Positions 1 through 8,291 of a stretch of DNA of 64,000 bases are shown piece by piece (position 1 is the first letter of the stretch; the number at the start of each line of letters is the position of its first letter). The stretch lies in contig NZ_JBDJAF010000001.1 in assembly GCF_039652555.1 (NCBI RefSeq), positions 1,240,001 through 1,304,000 on the forward strand, written 5' to 3'. Both the position numbers and the translations under genes were made by a program. The notes beneath the pieces were generated by a model. That model was given only the letters and a program-made list of their open reading frames with translations, was not told where the DNA came from and ran no database searches. The stretch comes from Parafrigoribacterium mesophilum (GTDB taxonomy: Bacteria; Actinomycetota; Actinomycetes; Actinomycetales; Microbacteriaceae).

Positions 1-580
1 CGGACACCTGGCGAGGGCGATTACGTTCTTCGTGGATGTGATGACCGGTATCCCGTCGATCGTGGCCGGCCTGTTTGCGTTCGCGCTGCTTGCGCTCCTG
101 CTCGGTGATCCGGGCATCCGTTCCGGCTTCGGCGGCGCGATCGCGCTGTCGCTGCTCATGATCCCCACTGTCGTGCGTTCCTCTGAGGAGATGCTCAAGC
201 TCGTGCCGAACGAGCTGCGCGAGGCATCCTTCGCCCTCGGGGTGCCGAAGTGGCTGACGATCCTCAAGGTCGTCATCCCCACCTCGCTGGCGGGCATCAC
301 CACCGGCATCACGCTGGCCATCGCCCGGGTGATCGGGGAGACGGCGCCGCTGCTGATCATCGCAGGGTTCACGCAGAGCATGAATTACGACCTGTTCCAC
401 GGGCGGATGATGGCGCTGCCGCTGTTCGCGTACATCCAGTACGCCAATCCGGGAACGGATGTCGCAGCCTACCTTGACCGGGCGTGGACTGCGGCCCTCG
501 TGCTCATCCTGATGGTGATGTTGCTCAACTTGATCGCCCGGCTGGTCACCCGCGTCTTCTCCCCCAAGCTCGGCCGCTAA
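1..580 (+). CDS. pstA: Phosphate ABC transporter permease PstA, C-terminal part
   Basis: This is the C-terminal part of the inner-membrane permease PstA of the high-affinity phosphate importer PstSCAB. The reading frame is already open at base 2, so the start lies left of the window and about 192 residues are visible. The motif GIPSIVAGLFAF and the EAA-type loop around LREASFALGVPKWLT, which contacts the ATPase, are typical of PstA. Several hydrophobic membrane segments follow, and the protein ends with a short basic tail. The stop is only 12 bases before the pstB start, so both belong to one operon; pstS and pstC are expected upstream, outside the window. Confidence 0.93.
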   Translation, partial: GHLARAITFFVDVMTGIPSIVAGLFAFALLALLLGDPGIRSGFGGAIALSLLMIPTVVRSSEEMLKLVPNELREASFALGVPKWLTILKVVIPTSLAGITTGITLAIARVIGETAPLLIIAGFTQSMNYDLFHGRMMALPLFAYIQYANPGTDVAAYLDRAWTAALVLILMVMLLNLIARLVTRVFSPKLGR

Positions 581-592
581 CAAAGGACACCA

Positions 593-1372
593 GTGTCAAA
601 GCGCATCGAAGTGAACGATCTGAACGTGTACTACGGCAAGTTCAAGGCCGTCGAAGGCGTCAGCCTGACGATCGAACCGCGCACCGTCACGGCGTTCATC
701 GGGCCGAGCGGATGCGGCAAGTCCACGTTCTTGCGCACCCTGAACCGGATGCACGAGGTGATCCCGGGTGCCTGGGTGGACGGCGAGGTGCTCATCGACG
801 GCAACAACCTCTACGCGGAAGGAGTCGATCCGGTGCTCGTGCGGCGCCAGGTCGGCATGGTGTTCCAGCGGCCGAACCCATTCCCCACCATGTCGATCCG
901 GGACAACGTACTCGCCGGGGTGAAGCTCAACAACCGTAAAATCAGCAAGTCGGATGCCGACGATCTGGTCGAGCGGGCCCTGATCGGCGCGAACCTGTGG
1001 AACGAGGTGAAGGACCGGCTTGCGCTGCCCGGATCCGGGATCTCCGGAGGACAGCAGCAGCGGCTGTGCATCGCGCGGGCGATCGCGGTGCAGCCGGACG
1101 TGCTGCTGATGGACGAGCCCTGTTCGGCGCTCGACCCGATCTCCACGCTCGCGATCGAGGACCTCATCGAGGAACTCAAGCAGGACTACACGATCGTGAT
1201 CGTCACGCACAACATGCAGCAGGCATCCAGGGTCAGCGACCGTACCGCGTTCTTCAACATCGCCGGCACCGGCAAGCCAGGCAAACTCATCGAGTACAAC
1301 GACACCAACACGATCTTCTCGCGGCCGTCGGTACAGGCCACTGAGGACTACGTTTCGGGCAAATTCGGCTGA
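593..1372 (+). CDS. pstB: Phosphate ABC transporter ATP-binding protein PstB
   Basis: PstB is the cytoplasmic ATPase that powers phosphate import through PstCA. The 259-residue protein has Walker A GPSGCGKST at 37-45, the Q-loop near Q92, the signature SGGQQQR at 151-157, Walker B LLMDEP at 171-176 and an H-loop in VTHNMQQ. The long insert around NRMHEVIPG is typical of PstB rather than other ABC ATPases. The start is GTG at 593, preceded by AAAGGA at 582-587. It directly follows pstA and is the last gene of the operon, since the next gene lies on the other strand. Confidence 0.96.
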   Translation: MSKRIEVNDLNVYYGKFKAVEGVSLTIEPRTVTAFIGPSGCGKSTFLRTLNRMHEVIPGAWVDGEVLIDGNNLYAEGVDPVLVRRQVGMVFQRPNPFPTMSIRDNVLAGVKLNNRKISKSDADDLVERALIGANLWNEVKDRLALPGSGISGGQQQRLCIARAIAVQPDVLLMDEPCSALDPISTLAIEDLIEELKQDYTIVIVTHNMQQASRVSDRTAFFNIAGTGKPGKLIEYNDTNTIFSRPSVQATEDYVSGKFG

Positions 1373-1433
1373 TCCGCACGCTCGAGGGGCTGGAGGCGTA
1401 TGGGCCGGGTCGCAGAACGCCTCTCGGCGCGAG

Positions 1434-1448
1434 GCCGCTCGAAGCGGC
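1434..1448. other. Short hairpin after pstB
   Basis: A perfect inverted repeat, GCCGCT-CGA-AGCGGC, lies in the 131-base gap between the convergent ends of pstB and the next gene. It has no T-run on either side, so it is at best a weak terminator for either gene. Confidence 0.25.
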
Positions 1449-1503
1449 GAATATTGGAGCCCGGGGTTACTGCGACCCGACCAACGACCCTGACGGGCCT
1501 GGC

Positions 1504-2133
1504 TCAGTCTAAAGCATCCGCTCGCCAGAGCCGGGCACACGCAGCGAACTCGGAGGCCGTCTGCGAAAGCCGCAGCGCGCGCCGGGTGAAGTCGGTCGCC
1601 CGTTCGGGAGCCAGCGGTTCGGCATCGTCGGCGAAGCTCGCCGCACCGGTGGAAGTGACCCGGCAAAACGCTGCGGCACGGTCGAGGGCGACGGCGAAGT
1701 CACCCGTGAACAGCCCGCGCAGAATCTGGTCGGCAAGCGCCATGATCTCGCCAGGCCCGGTCGGCGAGGGCACACCGGCGACGACGGGATCGATGGTCGC
1801 CAGCACCTCGCTGCCACGCTGGTAAAGCAGGCTGATACCCTCGGCATCCTGGCGGATCAGGATGCGCATGAGGTAGATGCGCCACAGCGCGCCGGGAAGG
1901 CTGCGGGCGCTGGCACACGCCCACAGTTCCGCGATGGTGTCGACGCCGTGTTCGTCGGTGAGCGACACGAGTCGGTCCACGACGGCGGAATCCGGATCGT
2001 CGCGCACCCTGCTGAGCAGCGCATTCGCCGTCTCGTGCGCCACCCGGCTGATCTGTGCCGGGTCTTGGCCGCCCTCAAACGCCTCGAACCTGTCGCCCGA
2101 GAACTGGGTCGGCTTATGGAACTCGTCGCTCAT
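1504..2133 (-). CDS. Conserved actinobacterial protein of unknown function
   Basis: The 209-residue protein is soluble, acidic and alpha-helical, with no signal peptide, membrane segment or nucleotide-binding motif that I can see. It opens with an FSGDRFEAFEGGQDPAQISRVAH-like stretch and has a conserved-looking centre, GALWRIYLMRILIRQDAEG. I recognise it only as a type of protein common in Microbacteriaceae. My recollection is that some databases label homologues an RNA polymerase beta-related protein; I see no polymerase motif and would not use that name. It converges on pstB, and its start is 103 bases downstream of tRNA-Lys as read on the minus strand side of the gap. Confidence 0.7.
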   Translation of the reverse strand: MSDEFHKPTQFSGDRFEAFEGGQDPAQISRVAHETANALLSRVRDDPDSAVVDRLVSLTDEHGVDTIAELWACASARSLPGALWRIYLMRILIRQDAEGISLLYQRGSEVLATIDPVVAGVPSPTGPGEIMALADQILRGLFTGDFAVALDRAAAFCRVTSTGAASFADDAEPLAPERATDFTRRALRLSQTASEFAACARLWRADALD

Positions 2134-2163
2134 CTGATCCAGCCTAGGCGAATCCCGCGTGAG

Positions 2164-2236
2164 TGCCCCCCCTGGGTTTCGATCCCAGTACCCGCGGATT
2201 AAAAGTCCACTGCTCTTCCGAGTGAGCTAGAGGGGC
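2164..2236 (-). tRNA. tRNA-Lys (anticodon UUU)
   Basis: On the minus strand the cloverleaf reads acceptor GCCCCTC, D stem GCTC/GAGC, anticodon stem GTGGA/TCCGC around the loop CTTTTAA, T stem CTGGG/CCCAG and acceptor 3' strand GGGGGGC followed by discriminator A. One G-T pair lies in the acceptor and one in the anticodon stem. The anticodon TTT gives lysine. The genome does not encode CCA here. The length is 73 nt. Confidence 0.93.
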
Positions 2237-2273
2237 TACGCCGCTATTCTGCCATGTTCGGGCGCGCGGACGT

Positions 2274-2328
2274 TCACTTGCAGCTTGTTGTTGTTCCGGG
2301 CGCTGGAACAACAACAAGGTGCAAGTGA
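2274..2328. repeat. Long near-perfect intergenic hairpin beside tRNA-Lys
   Basis: Arms of 24 bases (2274-2297 and 2305-2328) are complementary at 23 positions and enclose a 7-base loop, GGGCGCT. The arm contains a GTTGTTGTT/AACAACAAC tract. There is no T-run beyond the stem, so it does not look like an ordinary rho-independent terminator. It lies 37 bases upstream of the tRNA gene (minus strand) and 29 bases upstream of the next plus-strand start. Confidence 0.8.
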
Positions 2329-2357
2329 CGGCGGGCGGGGCCAGATAGGGTCTGGGT

Positions 2358-2738
2358 ATGACCGAGATTGCGGCCATCGCCGCCTGCACGATACTGGCGG
2401 CACTGGCCGTCTTCCAGGCGACACTCATTGCGGGAGTTCCGATCGGCCGCTTCGCGTGGGGCGGACAACACGAGGTACTGCCGCCCAGACTGCGCGTCGG
2501 CAGCGCGGTGTCGATCGTGCTGTATGCCGCCTTCGCGTTCGTGATCGCCGAGCGGGTGGGCTGGGTCACACTGTTCGGCAGCGCGGGGTTCGTGCAGGTA
2601 GCGTGCTGGGTGCTGTTCGGTTACTTCACACTGGGAATCGTGATGAACGGCCTCTCCCGCAGCAAGCCCGAACGAGGCACGATGACACCGGTGTCGTTGG
2701 TGCTGGCCGCGCTGGTGCTCGTGGTCGCACTCGGGTAG
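2358..2738 (+). CDS. Small four-helix membrane protein, unknown function
   Basis: The 126-residue protein has four predicted membrane helices at roughly 3-27, 45-65, 70-92 and 107-125. Conserved-looking residues lie between helices 1 and 2 (GRFAWGGQHEVLPPRLRVGS). The motif GxFAWGGxxxxLPxxLRxGS is seen in small actinobacterial membrane proteins without known function. The start ATG at 2358 follows the long hairpin at 2274-2328, and the preceding bases show no strong Shine-Dalgarno sequence. No partner gene is apparent. Confidence 0.75.
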   Translation: MTEIAAIAACTILAALAVFQATLIAGVPIGRFAWGGQHEVLPPRLRVGSAVSIVLYAAFAFVIAERVGWVTLFGSAGFVQVACWVLFGYFTLGIVMNGLSRSKPERGTMTPVSLVLAALVLVVALG

Positions 2739-2793
2739 CGGGGCGAAGGCAGCGGCAGGTAACCGGCGCTCGCTACTCATCCGGCGAAGTCGC

Positions 2794-5430
2794 TCACGCG
2801 GGCTCCGTGGTGTCCAGCGGCCACTCGATGAGGTCCACCTCGACAATGGGCTCCGCCGCAGCGTACGGGACACGGAAGGTGCGCACCTGGTAGGCGCCGA
2901 AATCCGCCTCGATGGTGCGCCCGATCAGCGGGATGTCAAGGTGAGCCTTGGCCGGACGGCCAAGGGTTTCCACGGCGCGCACGATGAGATCCGAGCTGCT
3001 GAGGTCCGAGCTGCCGGGGTCCTCGCTGCCCTTGATCGCGGTGATCATCACCTGCCCGGCGCCATCGTCCACGAAGCTGTGCTGCGGCGGCATCGTCCCG
3101 GTGTGAAAGCTCTCCAGCATCGCGCGTGGCGGCGCACCGAGCACGGCCGCACCACGAGTGAGCTCGGCGCCCCGCCAATCCCCGTCGTGCGGCACCAGCA
3201 GGTACCTGAAGTGCTGCACCCCCTGGTCCTGGTAGGAGTAGAAACCGTCGGGGTCGAGTTGCCGCGGATCGTGCCACGCGTACACGGGACTGCGCACCGC
3301 TGTAATGCCGATGCTGGGCGACACCGCCTGACCTCCGCTGTCCCCCGCAGGCGACACGTCGTATCCGTGCTTCGCATCGTTCAGCACGGCCAGGCCCGCG
3401 CGTCGGGATCCGCCGCCCGGCACGGCGCCGGTCACATCGACCCAGGACTGGCCAGGCTGCTCCGCGCCGTCCAGCGGGCGTTCGATGGTGCCGTAGGGAA
3501 TCTCGTATGTGCCGATCGGGTTCTCCAGCGCTACCGGGAAGCGCAGCTTCAGCAGGTGCGCCTGCTCGCGCCAGTCGAGCGTGACGCGCACCTCCACCCG
3601 GTTGCTGCGATGGCCCAGGATGAACTCCTCGGTCAGCGTGGAGCGGCCCCAGCTGCGTTCCACCCGCAGCCGGGCGCGTACCGGGCCGCTCTCACGCAAC
3701 ACGATTCGGTCGGTGTGCATCGCGTCGCCGGGCCAGTTGTAGGAGACCACTCCGTGCCCCCAGGTGTCGGTGGGGTCTTGGCAAATGTGGGTGTGCTCTC
3801 CAAGCGCACCGGCGAGGAGATCCACGCCTGTGCGCTTGTCGAGCAGCGAGCACAGCCAGCCGGTCCGGGGATCGAGCTGAACACGCAGAAACTCGTTCTC
3901 CAACACATTCTCTGATGCCTTCAGCGTGCCGAGGCCCTCACCGCTGAACGGTGTGGTCGCCGGCGTGTCGCCGTTGTGCAGACGGTACAGCCGATAGCCG
4001 AACGCGGGCAATTCCACCTCGAAGGCGATCGCACCGCGGCCGGTGTCACTCATCGTGGCCTGGGTCTGGATGCGCTGGCTGGGAGTTTGTCTCCCCTCCG
4101 CGTCAAGCACGTGCACGCTGAGCGCACGCGCGTTGTACTGCAGTTCCACCTCGGTCGTGATTGGCCACGGGTGCGGGTTGAAGACCAGCACCGGTTGCGT
4201 GTCGACATCCAGCGGTACGTTCACCTGCCGGGCGATCACGTTGTGGGCCTGCGTGATGATGCGCTTGCAGATGGCGATCGCCTCGCCGAGTTGATCACGA
4301 GCGTCGTCGTACGCGGACTCGATGGCCGACCCTGGCAACACGTCGTGAAACTGATTGAACAGTACCTGCTTCCAGGCCCTCTCCAGGTCTGCGCGGGGAT
4401 AGCGAATCCCGTCCCGCACGGCCGCCACGGCGGCCCACCGCTCGGCGCGCAGCAGCGCGGCCTGCGCCTTGCGCTGCCACTGCTTGATGCCGGAGTGCGC
4501 GGAGTAGCAGCCGGGTGCGTGGTGCTGCAGGTCATCCCGCCAGACCGGCAATTGCGCCATGCCACCCGGCCCGCGGTGCCGCGCCAGCTCGTCAAAGTAG
4601 TGGCGGGGTGAGGACATGGTCACCTGCCCGTAGGTGCCCATCCGATCGAATCGGTAGATCGACTCGATGTTGGCTTTGGTCGGCCCGCCGCCGTGGTTGC
4701 CGACGCCGTAGAACACCATGATCTGAGACAGCGCGTGATCGGCCTGCGCGATCGCCTTTTCGGTCTGGAAGGCCAGCCCCCCGGCGGAACTGCCGTACTC
4801 GAACGGGATGCGGTAGGCCAGCACCCGGCTGCCGTCCGGTGACTCCCACCAGAACGCGGTATCGGCCATCGCCGTTTCGTGCGCGCCAGGTCGCAGGAAG
4901 CAGTAACTGTCTATCCCCTGCAGGCGAAGAATCTGCGGCAGCATGGCGTTGTGGCCGAAGGGGTCGGCGTTCATTCCCACCGTTGCCGGGATCCCGAAGC
5001 GGGAGCGGAGGAATCGCTGGCCGTATAGGCCTTGCCTGGCGAAAGATTCCCCCGAAGGCATATTGCAGTCCGGTTCAACCCACCAGCCTCCGACGTTGAC
5101 CCAGCGTCCCTCCTTGACGCGCTGCGTGATCCGGTCGAACAGTTCGGGGTCGGATTCCTCCACCCAGCTGAGTAGCACGATCTGGTCGCAGGTGAAGATG
5201 AAGTCCGGGTATTCGTCCATCCGGTGGATGGCGGACCAGAACGTCGCGCGGGCCTCCTGGTACCCCTCCTGCCATGGCCACAGCCACACCGGGTCGAGGT
5301 GCGCGTTTCCGATCATGTGCACCGATCGCCGCGACGAGGCGCCCGGTCGCCACCGCGACTCCTGCGCCCTCGGATCGAAACCGGCGGGTGCGTTGGACAT
5401 CGGGGCCCCGTCCGAGTGCTCCCGCGTCAC
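2794..5430 (-). CDS. Glycoside hydrolase family 38 alpha-mannosidase
   Basis: This 878-residue enzyme is a predicted retaining, zinc-dependent alpha-mannosidase. The N-terminal catalytic domain has HLDPVW at 44-49 (zinc ligands His and Asp) and the nucleophile Asp156 in NADPFGHN; the helical middle domain and C-terminal beta domains of GH38 follow. There is no signal peptide, so it should act on imported oligosaccharides in the cytoplasm. I chose GTG at 5430 because it overlaps the stop of the SIS gene (GTGA) and is preceded by GGGGGAG at good spacing; ATG at 5400 is an alternative. The frame stays open further upstream, but that part overlaps the SIS gene. It is the last gene of a SIS-mannosidase pair in the LacI-linked sugar locus. 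Confidence 0.9.
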   Translation of the reverse strand: MTREHSDGAPMSNAPAGFDPRAQESRWRPGASSRRSVHMIGNAHLDPVWLWPWQEGYQEARATFWSAIHRMDEYPDFIFTCDQIVLLSWVEESDPELFDRITQRVKEGRWVNVGGWWVEPDCNMPSGESFARQGLYGQRFLRSRFGIPATVGMNADPFGHNAMLPQILRLQGIDSYCFLRPGAHETAMADTAFWWESPDGSRVLAYRIPFEYGSSAGGLAFQTEKAIAQADHALSQIMVFYGVGNHGGGPTKANIESIYRFDRMGTYGQVTMSSPRHYFDELARHRGPGGMAQLPVWRDDLQHHAPGCYSAHSGIKQWQRKAQAALLRAERWAAVAAVRDGIRYPRADLERAWKQVLFNQFHDVLPGSAIESAYDDARDQLGEAIAICKRIITQAHNVIARQVNVPLDVDTQPVLVFNPHPWPITTEVELQYNARALSVHVLDAEGRQTPSQRIQTQATMSDTGRGAIAFEVELPAFGYRLYRLHNGDTPATTPFSGEGLGTLKASENVLENEFLRVQLDPRTGWLCSLLDKRTGVDLLAGALGEHTHICQDPTDTWGHGVVSYNWPGDAMHTDRIVLRESGPVRARLRVERSWGRSTLTEEFILGHRSNRVEVRVTLDWREQAHLLKLRFPVALENPIGTYEIPYGTIERPLDGAEQPGQSWVDVTGAVPGGGSRRAGLAVLNDAKHGYDVSPAGDSGGQAVSPSIGITAVRSPVYAWHDPRQLDPDGFYSYQDQGVQHFRYLLVPHDGDWRGAELTRGAAVLGAPPRAMLESFHTGTMPPQHSFVDDGAGQVMITAIKGSEDPGSSDLSSSDLIVRAVETLGRPAKAHLDIPLIGRTIEADFGAYQVRTFRVPYAAAEPIVEVDLIEWPLDTTEPA

Positions 5431-6014
5431 TTCGGCTCCCCCGCTGCCCAGGCGTCGATCTGTTCGCTGATCAGATGCAGCATGAGTGTGTGAGCCTCCT
5501 GGATGCGCGGCGTCTGGGTCGACGGCGACAGCAACAGATGGTCGGCCCACTGCCTCGCAGGCCCGCCGTTTCCGCCGCCGAACAGCACCGTGGTCGATCC
5601 GGTGGTGCGCGCGGCTTTCAGACCAGCGACGATGTTCGGTGATCGGCCGCTGGTGCTGAACGCAGCCACGACGTCCGCTGGGCCGGCGAGCGCTTCGACC
5701 TGTCTGGCGAACACGGTGTCGAAGGAATAGTCGTTGGCGATGCAGGTGATCACCGTGGTGTCGGTGCTCAGAGTCATCGCCGGAAGCGGTCTGCGGTCGC
5801 GCCGGTAGTGGCCGATGACTTCACCGCAGAAGTGCTGCGCATCCGCCGCGCTGCCGCCGTTGCCGAAGGTGTACAGCCGGCCACCCGCTTCGAAGGCCGC
5901 ACACAACACGTCGGCCACCGCCCGCACCGCCGGAAGCAACGGCCCCAGCGCAAGGCCGACGGCCACGTGGTCGGCTACCTGCGCTGCCATCCAATCGGAG
6001 TCTCGGTCCGACAT
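5427..6014 (-). CDS. SIS-domain phosphosugar isomerase (GmhA-like)
   Basis: The 195-residue protein is a single SIS domain similar to phosphoheptose isomerase GmhA and DiaA. It shows FGNGGSAADAQHFCGE at about 51-66, a sugar-phosphate binding turn, and AFSTSGRSPN around 120-129. A heptose pathway role is not supported by the context; isomerisation or binding of a hexose phosphate produced from glycan breakdown is more likely. An AAGGGAG sequence precedes the ATG at 6014. The stop overlaps the GTG of the alpha-mannosidase gene, implying coupled translation, and the ROK kinase gene ends 24 bases upstream. Confidence 0.85.
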   Translation of the reverse strand: MSDRDSDWMAAQVADHVAVGLALGPLLPAVRAVADVLCAAFEAGGRLYTFGNGGSAADAQHFCGEVIGHYRRDRRPLPAMTLSTDTTVITCIANDYSFDTVFARQVEALAGPADVVAAFSTSGRSPNIVAGLKAARTTGSTTVLFGGGNGGPARQWADHLLLSPSTQTPRIQEAHTLMLHLISEQIDAWAAGEPK

Positions 6015-6038
6015 GGTTTCTCCCTTGGCGTTGTTGAT

Positions 6039-7022
6039 TCAGGCGAGCTGCGGATGCCGGGGTTCCGGCTGGAGTTCATCCAGCGCCAGGGCCCCCGCCC
6101 CGACGACACAGACGGTATCCCCGAGGGCCGTGAGCGCGATGCGAACTGCGGCGCGGGCCGGTCCCATCGCGTTCGAGGCGACGATGCGGGCCACGGGGTC
6201 GATGAGCAGGTCTCCTGCCCGAGCCACGCCGCCACCGAAGACCACCAGATCCGGTTCGAATACGTTCACCAGATCGGTCACGGCGATGCCCAGCAGTTCG
6301 GTCGTCTCGTCCCAGACTTCCCTGGCGAGGCTGTCGGTGGATCCGGCTGCCGCGACGTCCCGTGCCGTGATCGTGCTCAATGACGCGAGGCTGGAGGGCC
6401 GTCCGGCGGACACCGCCGCCGCGGCCCGTTCGGCTATGGCCGTTCCTGAGGCGTAGGCCTCGATGCACCCGCGCCGGCCGCAGGTGCAGAGCCGATCGCC
6501 CGGATGCACCATAAGATGCCCCAATTCGCCCCCGTTCCCCGCTGCGCCGCGGTGCAGCCGGCCGTCCAGCACTGCGCCGCCGCCCATGCCGGTGGACAGC
6601 GTGAGATAGACGAGGGAGTGGGTGCCGCGTCCGACGCCGAACCGGTACTCACCCCACGCACCCGCCGTGGCATCGTTGGCGAGCACGGCGGGCGCGTGGA
6701 ACTCCGCGGCGGCCAACGGGCCCACCGGGACCCCGATCCAGCCGGGCAGGTGCGGCGGGCACAGCAGCACGCCGGAGCGCGAATCCAGGGGACCGCCGCA
6801 GGAGATGCCAACCGCGCCGATGCCGCCCGGGTCGAGGCCGGCCTCCGCTACCGCACGGTGGCCCATGCCGAAAAGTCGACGCAGCACCGGTGCCGGCCCC
6901 TGCTCCCGGTGCGTCGGCTCGACGATGAAGCTGCGCAGCGTGCCGTCCGGTGCGAGAACTCCGACGGCGAGTTTGGTGCCGCCGATGTCGAGTGCGAGGA
7001 CAGGTTTCCGCTCGGTCTGCAC
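6039..7022 (-). CDS. ROK-family sugar kinase
   Basis: A 327-residue ROK protein, predicted to phosphorylate a hexose with ATP. It has the phosphate-binding motif DIGGTKLAVGVL near residue 11, the sugar-contacting GGELGH segment and the ROK zinc motif CTCGRRGCIE. It has no N-terminal winged-helix domain, so it is a kinase rather than a ROK repressor. I start it at GTG 7022, which has GGAGG 5 bases upstream; an ATG at 7079 in the same frame has no ribosome-binding site. It lies between the LacI regulator and the SIS/mannosidase pair on the same strand, so mannose or glucose phosphorylation is plausible. Confidence 0.88.
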   Translation of the reverse strand: MQTERKPVLALDIGGTKLAVGVLAPDGTLRSFIVEPTHREQGPAPVLRRLFGMGHRAVAEAGLDPGGIGAVGISCGGPLDSRSGVLLCPPHLPGWIGVPVGPLAAAEFHAPAVLANDATAGAWGEYRFGVGRGTHSLVYLTLSTGMGGGAVLDGRLHRGAAGNGGELGHLMVHPGDRLCTCGRRGCIEAYASGTAIAERAAAAVSAGRPSSLASLSTITARDVAAAGSTDSLAREVWDETTELLGIAVTDLVNVFEPDLVVFGGGVARAGDLLIDPVARIVASNAMGPARAAVRIALTALGDTVCVVGAGALALDELQPEPRHPQLA

Positions 7023-7125
7023 ACTGTCCTCCACGGTCGGGCGCCGCGGCCGGATAACGACCTGGCAACGTTCCCACACTCAGGATATGGTCACTGTTCC
7101 GAGCCGGTCAACCTCAAGGCCGACG

Positions 7126-8157
7126 CTACGGTTTCGGAGCGGCCGTGGATCCGCGCGCCTGCAGTTCCGCCTTCATGACCAGGGTGCGCACCGCCGCATC
7201 CGGGTCATCGAGCCGCATCAGAAGGCGATCAACGGCCGCCTCACCCAGCGCGACGGTGTCTTGGGCCACCGCGGTCAGTCCGGGCAACACCATGCTCATC
7301 CACGGCGCGTCATCGAACGAGACGATGCTGAGATCCTGCGGCACGCGCAGTCCGAGTTCGCCGGCCGCCCGCCACACGCCTTCCGCGATCAGATTGTTGG
7401 CGGAGAACAGCGCCGTCGGGCGATCGCGCCGGGAAAGGAGATCGATTGCCACCTCGCGGGCGCGTGCGGCATCCCAGCCTGCCGAGACCAGAAGCCTCGG
7501 ATCGAACTGGATCCCGGATTCTTCCAGACATTGTCGGTATCCGGCGACTCGGTCGCTGCCTGTGGTCCAATGCGCCTCGTCGACCAGCATCGCAATGCGG
7601 CGATGACCCAGCGCAACGAGGTGGTCCGTCAGTCTGCGCGAGGCGCCGACATTGTCGACCAGCACGCAATCGCATCCGCCGTTCGAGAAGGTGCGGTCGA
7701 CCTCGACAACCGGGGTGTGTTGGCGCAGGAGATAGCTCGACGGCGCGGCGGAGACGGGCGTCACCACGACACCGGCCACCCGCATGCCGACGAACGCCTT
7801 GACGGCATCCCGCTCGGCTTCCACCGATCCCCGGTCATCGACGAGCACCATGGTATAGCGGTGTTCGTTGGCGCGACGCCCGATTCCCGCGGCGAGGTCG
7901 GCATAAAACGCGTTGCGCAGGTCCGAAACGATCACCCCGATGGAACGGCTCTGCTGCTTGCGCAGGTTGCTGGCCATCGCGTGCGGCACATACCCCACGC
8001 CGTCGGCGATGGCGCGCACCCTCTCCCGCACCTCGGCCGCGACGTATCCCTCGCCGCTCAGCGCCCGAGCGGTGGTGGAGATGGAGACTCCGGCGAGCTG
8101 GGCAACATCCTTGATCGTCGCCCGATGCAGAGGACGCGCGCGGATGCCGTCCGCCAT
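7126..8157 (-). CDS. LacI-family transcriptional regulator
   Basis: A 343-residue sugar-responsive repressor. The N-terminal helix-turn-helix, ATIKDVAQLAGVSISTTARALSG at about 13-35, and hinge NLRKQQSRSIGVIV are followed by a periplasmic-binding-protein-like ligand domain with VDDRGSVEAERDAV and SFDDAPWMSMVLPGLT segments. ATG 8157 has GGAGG 8 bases upstream. It is divergent from the importer permease genes, and the intergenic gap contains a LacI-type palindrome at 8243-8260. A related sequence lies ahead of the glycosidase gene at 15861. I therefore infer control of the whole sugar locus, including itself. Confidence 0.93.
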   Translation of the reverse strand: MADGIRARPLHRATIKDVAQLAGVSISTTARALSGEGYVAAEVRERVRAIADGVGYVPHAMASNLRKQQSRSIGVIVSDLRNAFYADLAAGIGRRANEHRYTMVLVDDRGSVEAERDAVKAFVGMRVAGVVVTPVSAAPSSYLLRQHTPVVEVDRTFSNGGCDCVLVDNVGASRRLTDHLVALGHRRIAMLVDEAHWTTGSDRVAGYRQCLEESGIQFDPRLLVSAGWDAARAREVAIDLLSRRDRPTALFSANNLIAEGVWRAAGELGLRVPQDLSIVSFDDAPWMSMVLPGLTAVAQDTVALGEAAVDRLLMRLDDPDAAVRTLVMKAELQARGSTAAPKP

Positions 8158-8242
8158 CCCTGAGTCCTCCCGAGCGTCAGACCAGGCCGCCCTGGCGCAT
8201 TCCTCACGCGAGCGTATCTTGATGTTCTGTAGTCGCCGCCTG

Positions 8243-8260
8243 TATGGTAACGATGCCATA
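8243..8260. promoter_or_regulatory. LacI-type operator candidate
   Basis: The sequence TATGGTAACGATGCCATA is an imperfect palindrome centred on CG. It fits the general LacI-family pattern TGnTAnCGnTnnCA. It lies between the divergent LacI gene (start 8157) and the permease gene (start 8292), 32 bases before the latter's ATG. A close relative, TGGTAACGATGTCA, occurs at 15876-15889. Confidence 0.65.
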
Positions 8261-8291
8261 CATGTTACTCCGCACCAAGGAGGCATGGACC

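Noticed and set aside
2794..5550. Upstream extension of the mannosidase to 5550
   Set aside because: The first 40 codons would lie inside the SIS gene, are not similar to GH38 enzymes, and a better start with a ribosome site exists at 5430.
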